DNA of 62,943 bases from Clostridia bacterium UC5.1-1D2. GTDB lineage: Bacteria; Bacillota; Clostridia; Lachnospirales; Lachnospiraceae. The notes beneath the pieces were generated by a model. The model saw only the letters and a list, made by a program, of their open reading frames with translations. It did no database searches and was not told where the DNA came from. Position 1 is the first letter of the stretch; each line of letters starts with the position of its first letter. The position numbers and the translations under genes were made by a program. Of this stretch, positions 20,880-30,390 are shown piece by piece. The stretch covers positions 1-62,943 of the forward strand of contig BBZN01000024.1 in NCBI GenBank assembly GCA_001304855.1, written 5' to 3'.

Positions 20880-22795
20880 TTGAAAAATGAAGCGCTTCTA
20901 AAAACCAATATCATGATAAGCATTATACTGGTTATCGGATTTATGCTGACGGCAGTATTTGGATACCGGGCCAATTACCAGATGTCTTTGGATAACATTG
21001 AGCAGGTGTCCTCCCTGACGGCGGAGGGAATTTACTATCAGCTCACAGCCATGTTTACCAGGCCGGTGAATATTTCCCTGACGATGTCCCGCGACAGCCT
21101 GCTGGTGAGCCATATGGAGCAGGAGACGAAGCATCTGAAGGATCAGGACTATGTCCGGGCTATCAGTAACTACCTGGAGACTTACAGGGACAAGTACGGC
21201 TTTGATTCCGTTTTCCTGGTGTCTGCCGCTACAGGACGGTATTATAACTTTAACGGAGTGGACCGGGTGCTGGAACCGGGGAATCCGGAGAACCAGTGGT
21301 ATTTTGATCTGCTCAACAGCAGCCGGGAGTATACGCTGAATGTGGACAATGATGAGGTGCAGTGGGCGGACAATGAAGTTACGGTTTTTGTGAACTGCAA
21401 GATACTGGATGAGGATGGACGTATTCTGGGCGTGGTAGGCGTGGGAATCCGTATCCGGTACCTGAAGGAGCTGCTTCAGAGCTATGAGGACAAATACAGG
21501 CTTCAGGCCAGCTTAATTAACGGCCAGGGAGGCGTGGAGATATCCACCACCTATACGGGCTACCAGCAGGTGGACTGGTTTGACACTTACGGACAGGAGG
21601 GTATCCGCACACAGGTGCTGGGCTGGAATGAGGACGGGAAGAATCTGGAGCTCTGGTTTACATCCACCGAGGGAACCGGAGATAAAAGCTTTGTTGTAAC
21701 CCGCTATATACCGGAATTGTCCTGGCATGTGGTCATAGAGCAAAATACGGGCAGGCTGGTGCGGGAGATGCGAAATCAGATGCTGCAAACCTGCCTGTTG
21801 ATTATTGCCGTCATCTGTACTGTATTGGTGGTTATCACTACGGTTATCCGGAATTTTAACAGGCGGATAACGGAACTGGTTGAAGAACGGCAGGCTATAT
21901 TTAAGCGCGCCACAGAGCAGATGTATGAAAATATTTACGAGCTGAATATAACCAAGAACTGCTGTGTGGGAAAGCGGACACAGGAGTATTTTGAGAGCCT
22001 GGGGGCCGGGGGGCTGCCCTTTGACGAGGGGCTTAAAATCGTGGCGGGAAAGCAGATTAAAGAAGAATTCAGGGATGGATATATAACCACCTTTCACCTG
22101 AGAATGTGCTGCGCAGATATGAACAGGGCGAAAACCATCTGCAGTATGACTTCTTGATATCCCAGGACGGCGAAAACTATTTCTGGATGAGGATTGACGC
22201 ATATATTTTCTTTTCCGCCGAGGATAAATGCGTTCATATGTTTACTTACAGAAAGAATATCGACGAGGAGAAAAAGCAGGAGCTTCGCGCGGCTTTGGAC
22301 GGGATGACGGGATTTTTCTCCAAGACCGCCTCCGAACGCCTTATCGATAAACTGCTGGGGGAACACCCTGAGGGAAAATTTGCATTTTTTATCTTTGATA
22401 TTGATAATTTCAAACAGGCCAACGACAACTTCGGCCATGGGTTCGGGGATATGTGCATCAAGGAGTTTACGCAGGTTATCCGCCGCAGCTTTGGGGAAGA
22501 AAACGTGCTGGGGCGCCTGGGAGGGGATGAATTCGCCGCTTTTGGCCGGATTCCTGACAGGGAGTGGGCCCGCCGAAAGGCTGCGGAGCTGTCGGCTGCC
22601 CTGAACATGGTGTGTACCGGCGAGAACGGCTTTAGCTGGCATATGTCGGCCAGTATCGGCGTAGCCCTGTTCCCGGAGGACGGAAGGGACTTTAAAACGC
22701 TGTACCGTCATGCAGACGGAGCCCTTTATCAGACAAAGAAGAAGGGGAAAAACGGGTATACCATCTACAGCGAAAAAGAGAAGCAGGGGATCTAA
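20880..22795 (+). CDS. Membrane diguanylate cyclase with Cache sensor
   Basis: About 638 aa. Starts at TTG 20880 behind a GGGGGAGA site. A first transmembrane helix (MISIILVIGFMLTAVFG), an extracellular dCache-type region of some 270 residues, and a second helix (LLIIAVICTVLVVITTVI) precede a PAS-like linker and a GGDEF domain. The active-site motif is intact (RLGGDEFAAF, near 22530), and DIDNFKQANDNFGHGFGD is the usual substrate region, so it should make c-di-GMP. One frameshift near 22100 joins TTFH to PENVLRRYEQGE. It and the EAL protein at 1643 flank the purine island. Confidence 0.9.
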
Positions 22796-22801
22796 AAAAT
22801 A

Positions 22802-22830
22802 TTGCGCTATACTCAAAAAAATGTTATAAT
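22802..22830 (+). promoter_or_regulatory. Probable promoter upstream of the selenium operon
   Basis: TTGCGC (22802-22807), 17 bp, TATAAT (22825-22830). It would start near 22837, ahead of the hairpin at 22881 and of yedE, giving a leader of about 140 nt. The ModE-type box lies well downstream of it. Confidence 0.5.
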
Positions 22831-22880
22831 AAAAAACAGGAAAAAGAATAGCAGTTTGGAGCTTTATGCGCAAACAGAAA

Positions 22881-22929
22881 AAGCCGGCTTTGATCAGGTC
22901 CTTGGGATGGTCATGGCCGGACTTTTTTT
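22881..22929 (+). terminator. Intrinsic terminator (or attenuator) ahead of yedE
   Basis: Long hairpin: AAGCCGGC (22881-22888) with GCCGGACTT (22916-22924) and an inner TGATCA/TGGTCA stem, followed by seven T. It terminates the cyclase gene but also lies between a TATAAT promoter and yedE, so it may act as an attenuator of the selenium operon. Confidence 0.75.
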
Positions 22930-22934
22930 AAAAC

Positions 22935-22958
22935 CGTTATTCTTTTGTAAAAATAACG
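22935..22958. promoter_or_regulatory. ModE-type operator, site 1 (selenium operon)
   Basis: Palindrome CGTTATT-N10-AATAACG, total 24 bp, immediately before the AGGAGG of yedE. It has the same half sites and the same total length as the box at 34791. E. coli ModE boxes are also 24-bp palindromes of the type CGNTATATA-N6-TATATAACG. Confidence 0.7.
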
Positions 22959-22975
22959 AGGAGGAGTAGAAAAAG

Positions 22976-24033
22976 ATGGAGAAACATTTGAACTCAAAGG
23001 CAATGCTGGCAGTGTGGGGAGGCATACTGGGAATTGTGTCGGTGGCCCTTGCGGTTTTGGGGAACCCGGGAAATATGGCTTTCTGCATCGCCTGTTTTAT
23101 CAGAGACATCGCAGGGCCGCTAGGTTCCACACAGCGGCTGTGGTACAGTATATGCGGCCGGAGATAGTGGGGCTGACGGCGGGAGCTTCATCATCTCAAT
23201 CTTTTCCGGGGAGTACCGCTCTACGGCAGGTTCCTCTCCCATAATAAGATTTTTCTCGGCATGACGACGATGATAGGAGCCTTGGTGTTTTTGGGCTGTC
23301 CTCTCAGAATGGTCCTCCGAATGTCGGCGGGGGATTTAAATGCCTATGTGGCCCTGGCCGGATTTGTGGCGGGCGCAGCTACAGGATGTTTTTTCTGAAG
23401 AAAGGCTTTAGCTTGGGACGGGCCTATGACACGCGGAAGGAAAACGGATACATATTGCCGGCAGTATTGGCGGTTATGCTGATTTTGAGTGTGGCAACGT
23501 CTGTATTCTCCGCCAGTGCGGAAGGGCCGGGAAGTATGCATGCGCCTGTGCTGGCGTCGCTGGCGGGAGGTCTTGTGTTCGGCGCCGTATCCCAGAAAGC
23601 GAGAACCTGCTTTGCAGGAGGCGTCCGGGATGTGATTTTGATGAAGAATTTTGATTTGCTCTCGGTGATCGCAGGCTTGTTTGTGGTGATGACGATTTAT
23701 AATGTGGTTTCAGGTCATTTTATACTTTCCTTTGCCGGGCAGCCTGTGGCCCACACAGAAGGAATCTGGAATTTTCTGGGAATGTATGTGGTAGGCTTCG
23801 GTGCGGTGCTGGCAGGAGGATGCCCTCTAAGACAACTGATACTGGCCGGACAGGGCTCCGGGGACAGCGGAATACATGTATTGGGAATGCTGGCAGGGGC
23901 GGCCGTCTGCCATAATTTCGGGCTGGCCTCCAGCGGCAGCGGGACGACTCCGGCAGGCCGGATCATGTGCCTGGCATCCATTCTGTTCCTCTTCGCTCTG
24001 GGATTTTTATGCAGAAGAAAGAATGATAAATAG
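22976..24033 (+). CDS. yedE: YedE-type selenium transporter
   Basis: YeeE/YedE-family integral membrane protein of about 352 aa, the group proposed to import a selenium species in organisms with Se cofactors. Two repeats each carry the pore motif GCPLRM/GCPLRQ (near 23295 and 23820), and Cys-containing motifs CIACFIRD and CFAGGVRD are typical. Frameshifts occur near 23118, 23190 and 23385. AGGAGG directly follows the ModE-type box. First gene of the yedE-selD-yedF-yqeB-desulfurase operon. Confidence 0.88.
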
Positions 24034-24045
24034 GAGGCGGAACGT

Positions 24046-24261
24046 ATGAGAGAGATAGACGTAAGGGGGCTGTCATGCCCCGAACCGGTGCTGATTGTGA
24101 TGGATGAACTGGATGAGTTTCCCGGGGAGACCCTTTCGGTGCTGTGTGATATGGCGCATACCAGGGATAATCTGATGAAAGTAGCTGAGGAATACAGGAG
24201 GGATTTTAAGGTAAACATAAAGGGACGTGATTTTGAGATTGTGATTTCCGGGAAAAGCTGA
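24046..24261 (+). CDS. TusA-family sulfur/selenium carrier protein
   Basis: 71 aa, intact. TusA/SirA fold: IDVRGLSCPEPVLIVMDEL with the active Cys of the CPEP motif at residue 10. Carries persulfide or selenopersulfide. It lies 12 bp after yedE; an adjacent yedE plus tusA-like pair is a common selenium-locus arrangement. A second TusA domain is in YedF at 25752. Confidence 0.88.
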   Translation: MREIDVRGLSCPEPVLIVMDELDEFPGETLSVLCDMAHTRDNLMKVAEEYRRDFKVNIKGRDFEIVISGKS

Positions 24262-24286
24262 TATAACCAATAAAGGAGGCGGGGAT

Positions 24287-24664
24287 ATGGGAAACGATGA
24301 ACTACATTATGGGATGTCGCTGAAATTGTATTTTGCGGACAAGGCCTTCGGGCCCGGAATGTCAGTCTTGCTGCGGGGGATTCAGACCACCGGTTCCCTT
24401 CAGGGAGCGGCCCAGGCCATGCATATGGCTTATAGCAAGGCCTGGAAGATATTGAAGGAGTCGGAGAAAGCCTGGGGATTTCCGCTGACGGAACGGGAGA
24501 CAGGCGGCCGGGACGGAGGGGGGTCCGCTTTGACGTACCAGGCTCTGGAGCTTCTCGGAGCCTATGACGCCTTTACGGAGGAAGCCAGGGCGGAGCTGGA
24601 CAAGCTTTTTTTAAAGCACTTTTCCCCGGAGTGGGTGGAAGAATTGAGAAAAATAGGAGAATGA
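24287..24664 (+). CDS. ModE-like winged-helix regulator without a molybdate domain
   Basis: 125 aa, intact. It matches only the N-terminal DNA-binding domain of Mod[42 protein letters not shown] and [15 protein letters not shown]. The C-terminal TOBE/MOP domains that bind molybdate in classical ModE are absent. As part of the selenium operon whose promoter has a ModE-type palindrome, it is a candidate binder of the two CGTTATT boxes. How it would sense metal is not evident. Confidence 0.8.
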   Translation: MGNDELHYGMSLKLYFADKAFGPGMSVLLRGIQTTGSLQGAAQAMHMAYSKAWKILKESEKAWGFPLTERETGGRDGGGSALTYQALELLGAYDAFTEEARAELDKLFLKHFSPEWVEELRKIGE

Positions 24665-24680
24665 CAGGAGGAGATGAACG

Positions 24681-25704
24681 GTGGAACAGGAAAAGATTGT
24701 ATTTTGCAGGGGGGAGCTGTACAGCCAAACTGGGGCCGGGCGTGTTAGCGAAAGTTTTGAGCCAGCTGCCCAAGGCCGGCGATCCCAATCTGCTCATCGG
24801 ATATGAAGGTTCAGACGACGCGGCTGTATATAAATTGACCGACGACCTGGCAATGGTTCAGACGTTGGATTTTTTCCCTCCTATGGTTGAGGATCCCTAT
24901 ACCTTTGGCCAGATAGCTGCGGCCAATGCGCTCAGCGATATCTACGCCATGGGGGGAGACGTAAAGACTGCCCTGAATATCGTTTGCTTTCCTGAGGCTA
25001 TGGATTTGAATATACTGGGACAGATCCTCCTTGGCGGCAGTGAGAAGGTCAGGGAAGCGGGGGGCGTGCTGGCAGGAGGACACTCCATTGCAGATGGGGA
25101 TGTGAAGTATGGCCTGTCCGTTACAGGGACGATCCGCCCGGACAAAGTCTTTGCCAACAGCGGATGCCGCTTGGGAGACGCCCTGATTCTCACTAAGCCC
25201 CTGGGAGTGGGGATCGTATGTACCGCTTCCAGGATGGGCGCTGCCTCAAAGGAGGCCATGGAACAGGCCGTTAAATCTATGACCACTCTGAATAAATATG
25301 CTTCCGGGATAGTGAGAAAGTACAACGTTCACGGCTGTACGGATGTGACCGGCTTCGGCTTCCTGGGACATCTCTGTGAAATGCTGGGGGACCGGTTTAC
25401 GGCGGTAATTCATAAGGAGGAGATACCCTATATCCACGCCTGTGAGGAGTACGTGGAGGAATTTTATCTCACCGCCGCTGCACAGCGCAACCGGAACCAC
25501 GTAGGCGGTAAGGTGGAATTTCGGGAATGCAGCTTTGCCATGGAGGAAATTTTATTCGATCCTCAGACCTCAGGGGGGCTTCTGGTATCCATGCAGAAGG
25601 AGGACGCCCCCGCCGCCCTGGCCGAGCTGAAAGAACTGGGTCTGCCATGCGGGATTATAGGTGAGATAACAGATCGGGGAACCAGGGCTGTGATTGTAAA
25701 ATAA
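24681..25704 (+). CDS. selD: Selenide, water dikinase
   Basis: Makes selenophosphate from selenide and ATP. About 341 aa. The N-terminal glycine-rich loop holds a catalytic Cys ([17 protein letters not shown]), so this is a Cys and not a Sec form. Also [53 protein letters not shown] and [12 protein letters not shown] 24681 is chosen because MEQEKI-like VEQEKI follows AGGAGG at 24667 with 8-bp spacing. One frameshift in the G-run near 24710 separates this start from the main frame. No selA/selB is present in the window; here it most likely serves the Se-Mo cofactor. Confidence 0.95.
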
Positions 25705-25751
25705 ATTGTTAAGAGACAGGACAGAAGGATTAGCAGGAGGAGAATACCGTT

Positions 25752-26410
25752 ATGAGATTGGACGAGAGGGGCAAGCAGTGCCCGTTGCCGGTAATTGATA
25801 CAAAAAAGCCCTGGAGGCCTGTGCTCCGGGAGAAGTGGTGGAAGTGATTGTGGACAATGAGATAGCAGTCCAGAATCTGAAAAAGATGGCCGACCATAAG
25901 AAGCTTGAAGCCTCCTGGGAGAAGGTGGGAGAAAGTGAGTTTGCAGTGCGGATCAAAGGAGGGGGATCCGCCGGACCGGAGAAGGGACAGAGCAGCGGGG
26001 AGAATACCCGGGAGGTCATAAACGCTGCTGACAGTTCCCCTGAGGAGATCCTCTGCCATCCGGACTGCCGCAGAAGGGGAATGGTGGTGGCCCTGTCATC
26101 CAATGAGATGGGGCAGGGAGACGGAGCGCTGGGGAAGCTGCTGATGAAGGGGTTCGTCTATGCGCTGACCCAGCAGGACAGCCTTCCTGAGACGGTGCTT
26201 CTCTACAACAGCGGAGCCAGCCTCTCCTGTGAAGGTTCCGGCAATCTGGAGGATTTAAAGGCCCTGGAGGCCCAGGGAGTGGAAATTCTCACCTGCGGCA
26301 CCTGCTTAAATCACTATGGACTCAGCGAAAAGCTGAGGGTTGGCGCAGTGACCAACATGTATGAGATTGTGGAGCGGATGACAGGAGCCGGGCTTCTGGT
26401 ACGCCCTTGA
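25752..26410 (+). CDS. yedF: YedF selenium-metabolism protein (TusA domain plus DsrE-like domain)
   Basis: About 219 aa. The TusA-like N-terminus MRLDERGKQCPLPVIDTKKA has the carrier Cys. The C-terminal DsrE-like half carries SSNEMGQGDGALGKLLMKGF and a Cys pair in GVEILTCGTCLNHYGL. YedF proteins co-occur with SelD and Se-dependent hydroxylases. One -1 frameshift near 25807, where a G is missing after TKK. It lies 47 bp after selD. Confidence 0.9.
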
Positions 26411-26429
26411 GACGGAAAGGATTGGTACA

Positions 26430-27253
26430 ATGGAGAGAGGAAGTCAGTTGATTATAGTCAGAGGCGGAGGCGATATTGCCACAGGCTCCATACACAAGCT
26501 GCACCGCTGCGGCTATCCGGTTCTGGTTCTGGAGAGCGGTTATCCGTCGGCCATCCGGCGGTTTGTGGCATTCTCCGAAGCCGTATATGACGGGAGCTGT
26601 GAGGTGGAGGGGGTCAGGGCGGTGAAAGTCCCGGACTATGAGAGCGCCTGCGCCGTTCTGGACAAGGGAGACGTTCCTGTGATGATTGACGAAACCTGCG
26701 CAGTGCTGGAAAAGGTAAGACCCTGGGCGCTGGTGGACGCAATTTTAGCCAAGCGGAACCTGGGCACTTCCAGGGACATGGCTGACAAGACCGTCGGCTG
26801 GGACCCGGCTTTCAGGCGGGAAAGGATGTGGATCTGGTGATTGAAACCATGAGGGGCCATGATCTGGGAAGAATTATCGGAAATGGAAGGGCACTCCCAA
26901 ACACAGGGGTTCCGGGACTGATTGGCGGCATCGGGGCGGACCGGGTGATTCACTCGCCGGCCAGAGGCATTTTCCTGGGGAAAGCAGCCATTGGGGACAA
27001 GGTGGTTCAGGGCCAGACCATAGGCATAGTGGTTACAGGACAGGGGGAAGCTGCCGTGGAGGCGTCTATCTCCGGCCTTTTGAGAGGAATCATAAAGGAT
27101 GGTTTCCCTGTGGAGAAGGGGCTTAAAATTGCAGACATTGATCCCAGAGACAGCGAATATGAGAACTGCTTTACCATCTCGGACAAGGCCAGGTGCATAG
27201 CCGGTTCTGTATTGGAGGGCTTGCTGATGCTGGAGAGAAAGCAGGGGCATTGA
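26430..27253 (+). CDS. yqeB: YqeB, selenium-dependent molybdenum hydroxylase maturation factor
   Basis: About 274 aa; the EF2563/YqeB family is known only as a marker of selenium-dependent molybdenum hydroxylase systems and is probably required for labile selenium insertion. It opens with a Rossmann-like IIVRGGGDIATGSIHKLHR, followed by MIDETCAVLEKVRPWALVDAILAKRN. The C-terminal half contains IGNGRALPNTGVPG and AIGDKVVQGQTIGIVV, a lipoyl-like barrel. One frameshift near 26822 (PAFRR to GKDVDLVIETMRG). Confidence 0.9.
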
Positions 27254-27263
27254 GGAGGAGGAT

Positions 27264-28382
27264 ATGATTTATCTTGACAGTGCGGCCACCTCTTTTTACC
27301 GGCCTCCCTCAGTGGCGGAGGCGGTGGCGGAGGCCATCCGCACCATGGGGAACAGTTCCCGGGGGGTCTATGAGACGGCCCTGGCCAGCGCCAGGGTTAT
27401 CTATGAGACAAGGGAACTGCTCAATGAACTTTTTCGGTTACGGACCGGAACAGGTGGTATTTACAGCCAACTCCACAGAGAGCCTCAACATAGCCCTGAA
27501 GGGCGTTCTGAGGCCCGGAGACCGGGTGGTGGCGACGGCCATGGAACATAACAGCGTGCTGCGCCCCCTCTATGAGCTGGAGCGGCTGGGGGTGGAGCTG
27601 GAGATAGCCGGCTGCATACCCGGAGACAAAGGGGAGCTGGACTATGAGGCTCTCAGGGCCGCCATCACTCCCGGTACAAGGGCGGTGGTCTGCACCCACG
27701 CTTCCAATCTTACAGGCAATCTGGTGGATATAAAAACAGTGGGCGGATGGTGCAGGGAGAAGGGGGCCCTGTTTATTGTGGACAGTTCCCAGACTGCCGG
27801 GCTCTTTCCCATTGATATGAGGGAACAGCAGATTGATGTTTTGTGCTTTACGGGACACAAGGGCCTTATGGGCCCCCAGGGAACCGGAGGGATGTGCGTC
27901 AGGAAGGGGGTTGAGATAAAGCCCCTGCTGACGGGAGGAAGCGGGATTATGACATATTCCAGAACCCACCCGGATATAATGCCCACCGCACTGGAGGCAG
28001 GGACCTCAACGGCCACGGGATCGCGGGACTCAGGGCGTCTCTGTTGTATATAAAAGAGCAGGGGATTGATGAGCTCCGGCTCAGAGAGCAGAAGCTGATG
28101 TGGAAATTCTATGAAAAGATAAAAGAAATACCGGACATACGGATATATGGGGATTTCGCACAGAAAGACAGGGCGGCTGTGGCGGCTCTGAATCTGGGAG
28201 ATGAGGATTCGGGGACTGTCAGCGATTATCTGGCCCAGGAACACGGGATTTACACCCGTTCAGGCGGACACTGCGCGCCCCTCATGCATGAAGCGCTGAA
28301 AACGGCGGGGCAGGGAGCGGTGAGGTTCAGCTTTTCACCTTTTAACAGGGAAGAGGATGTGGACAGGGCGGTGAAAGCCTGA
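27264..28382 (+). CDS. Cysteine desulfurase family enzyme
   Basis: Aminotransferase class V, about 372 aa. PLP lysine in LCFTGHKGLMGPQGTGG; active Cys loop in YTRSGGHCAPLMHEAL. It starts MIYLDSAATSFYRPP. Selenium-locus desulfurases of this type mobilise sulfur or selenium from (seleno)cysteine to SelD or to the hydroxylase cofactor; which one applies here is inferred from context. Frameshifts near 27432 and 28010. Last gene of the selenium operon, 10 bp after yqeB. Confidence 0.88.
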
Positions 28383-28439
28383 AGGAATTCTGAAGGACTG
28401 AACCTTCAGAGGGGCGGCCGGAAACAGGATATCCCTTTT

Positions 28440-28736
28440 TCAGCCAGGGGCACAGACTGCACATTTCTGAGCCAGGATTTCCGTCAGGGCTGTGCCGCTG
28501 CTGGTGTGGCAGCGGACAATCTCCGTATTGTTCTCATCTACCTCGTCCAGTGCGCAGCGGATCATCTTGTGGGAGACGGTGTTGGTGAAAAGCACCAGCA
28601 AATCCGGGGTGCCAATCTGTTTATCCAGGCTGGCGCTCATCTGTGTGAATACCTTCGCTTTGCATTTGTAATTTTTGCATATTTTTTTATACTGGCTTAC
28701 CATGCGGTCATGGCCGCCGATGATGACAACACTCAT
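28440..28736 (-). CDS. DUF2325 protein
   Basis: 98 aa, intact, beginning MSVVIIGGHDRM and ending CAVCAPG. DUF2325 proteins are small Rossmann-like proteins of unknown function; Cys residues here are in KICKNYKCKAK and KCAVCAPG. AAGGAGG precedes the start. A perfect palindrome overlaps its probable promoter. Confidence 0.8.
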   Translation of the reverse strand: MSVVIIGGHDRMVSQYKKICKNYKCKAKVFTQMSASLDKQIGTPDLLVLFTNTVSHKMIRCALDEVDENNTEIVRCHTSSGTALTEILAQKCAVCAPG

Positions 28737-28764
28737 TAGGAAACCTCCTTGTAATGAACTGATG

Positions 28765-28780
28765 GTTAGTTAAGACTAAC
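28765..28780. promoter_or_regulatory. Palindromic candidate operator of the DUF2325 gene
   Basis: GTTAGT-TAAG-ACTAAC, a perfect 6+4+6 palindrome 29 bp upstream of the DUF2325 start. It resembles metal-regulator (DtxR/MntR-like) half sites, but the match is loose. Confidence 0.45.
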
Positions 28781-28850
28781 TTATGAAACTATCATACAGG
28801 AAGATGATGGAATTGTCCAGCCTTGGAGGTGAGAAGATTTATCATTAAAA

Positions 28851-28873
28851 AAGGGGCCCGCCGCCGGCCCCTT
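28851..28873 (-). terminator. Terminator of the 28911-29321 gene
   Basis: GGGGCC/GGCCCC stem flanked on the minus strand by a run of six T. Confidence 0.8.
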
Positions 28874-28910
28874 CCATATAGTTCTTATGTCGAAATGTGT
28901 CGTAAAGTTT

Positions 28911-29321
28911 TTACTGCCGGATGCTGAATTCTTCGTCTGTCATGCGTATCCGGCTCTGAATGTTACCGTCTTTTAAATGGGGCGTCAGAAATTCTGCCTG
29001 AAGCTGCCCGCGCACATCGAATATATCCACGCTTACCCATTCGTTGTCTATAAGGGCTTCAATGCAGTCCCCTGCCTTCAATAAGAAATCATCAATATAG
29101 ATATTACCGTCCTTTGTGTGGAGCAGACCGGTTTGTGCAATGGGTTTGTTCAGGTAATCAATACTTTCTGCTATGTACTCTAAATCATTCTTTATAAAAG
29201 AAATATTGGAAAATAGAAATTTTTCATCTTCTGTGTATGTAAGTTCTTTAAGCTTGCGTATTTCTTTTTCAATCTCCTTTTTGAAGAAGGTTAAATCGGT
29301 TAATGCTTTTTGTACTTCCAT
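28911..29321 (-). CDS. Hypothetical protein, possibly DUF5348-like C-terminus
   Basis: 136 aa, intact. The N-terminal half is a charged helical region (FFKKEIEKEIRKLKELTYTE). The C-terminal half (DGNIYIDDFLLKAGDCIEALIDNEWVSVDIF) resembles the small DUF5348 domain seen in plasmid and mobile-element proteins. No function can be assigned. It has its own terminator, and codon use is more AT-rich than the neighbours, so recent acquisition is possible. Confidence 0.65.
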   Translation of the reverse strand: MEVQKALTDLTFFKKEIEKEIRKLKELTYTEDEKFLFSNISFIKNDLEYIAESIDYLNKPIAQTGLLHTKDGNIYIDDFLLKAGDCIEALIDNEWVSVDIFDVRGQLQAEFLTPHLKDGNIQSRIRMTDEEFSIRQ

Positions 29322-29472
29322 GTTTTCTCCTCTCTGGAATGGCTTTCTATCTTTTAGGATATGAAGATAGCTACAACATAAGTTTAAACCAAGTTATATG
29401 CAAATGGCAATAAAAACAATTCGACATCTGCCGACAAAAAGAGACTAATCCTGACAGGATCAGCCTCCTATT

Positions 29473-29954
29473 CTATAGTTCCGTTTCTGATTTAAGCATC
29501 TCGTTATATTTTTCAATAATCCGGTAAAATGCGTCCAGATCGTCCTCCCCGCACTGTTCTATGAGGTAGGAGGTGGTCTGTGTAATATCCGCAACGTCGT
29601 AAGCTTTGTGCACACATGAGAGACGCCGTCCCTTTTCCGTCACAAAGAGACAGACGGATTTTTCGTTGTTCTCCTTGTAGCGCTTCTCCACGTAACCTGC
29701 GTCGGTCAGTTTTTTATAACCTGGGAGATGGCGCTTTTGCTTTTATGCCAGATCTTAGCCAGCTCGGTGGCGGTGATTCCCGGAGAATCCTCGATGTAGG
29801 TGAGCGTGTGTATCTCCATCATGTTAAAATGTTCATTCTCATAGGTGTGGTGGGCGTAGATATAATTGTGATATAAAATAACAAATTCATACAGTGTGTT
29901 GGCCCTGGCATTCAGCTTTTGGTACGCACTGTTTATGTCTGAAACGTGGCTCAT
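29473..29954 (-). CDS. MarR-family regulator
   Basis: About 160 aa. Winged helix: MMEIHTLTYIEDSPGITATELAKIWHKSKSAISQVIKNLTDAGYVEKRY. One frameshift near 29710 separates the recognition helix from the wing and C-terminal dimer helices (LFVTEKGRRLSCVHKAYD). ATG 29954 has CAGGAG 8 bp upstream; longer upstream frames lack such a site. It faces the sulfur operon across a roughly 440-bp spacer and is its likely regulator. Confidence 0.85.
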
Positions 29955-30248
29955 ATGGGTGCTCCTGTTCTGGGGCGTGTCTGAATGTTCTTTCCAACCG
30001 GTGGAGGAGGCCTGCCGGGGGAAAACCGGCCCCAAATGAAGGGCCTGGCGGGCTGTGCAGCCCGAAGCCGGGACAGAGATACCGCGGTGCAGAACCTGCA
30101 GATGGCGGGAATGAATGCTCAAACACACTCTAAGTTATAATGTCTGTATCTTTAATACTAACATATCTGGAATTGGGCTTCAATGCTTTATTTTTATTAC
30201 AGAGGGAAAAATAGTTAAGTTTATAAACGATATATTTTTAAAAACGCG

Positions 30249-30258
30249 ACATATATGT
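30249..30258. promoter_or_regulatory. Palindrome upstream of the sulfur-operon promoter
   Basis: ACATATATGT, a perfect 10-bp palindrome 40 bp upstream of the -35. Candidate MarR site; short and AT-rich, so weak evidence. Confidence 0.3.
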
Positions 30259-30297
30259 GCAATTTGCATTAATAATAAAAAATAAATGAAATTATTA

Positions 30298-30326
30298 TTG
30301 ACATTATATATGAAGTATTTTATAAT
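30298..30326 (+). promoter_or_regulatory. Consensus sigma-A promoter of the sulfur operon
   Basis: TTGACA (30298-30303), 17 bp, TATAAT (30321-30326): a perfect consensus. Such a strong promoter with a divergent MarR gene fits control by repression. Confidence 0.85.
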
Positions 30327-30390
30327 ATGGTTTATCTTGTGAACAATATTTCACCACACTTTGCTACGTCAGGGAAAGGATGGTAATTTT

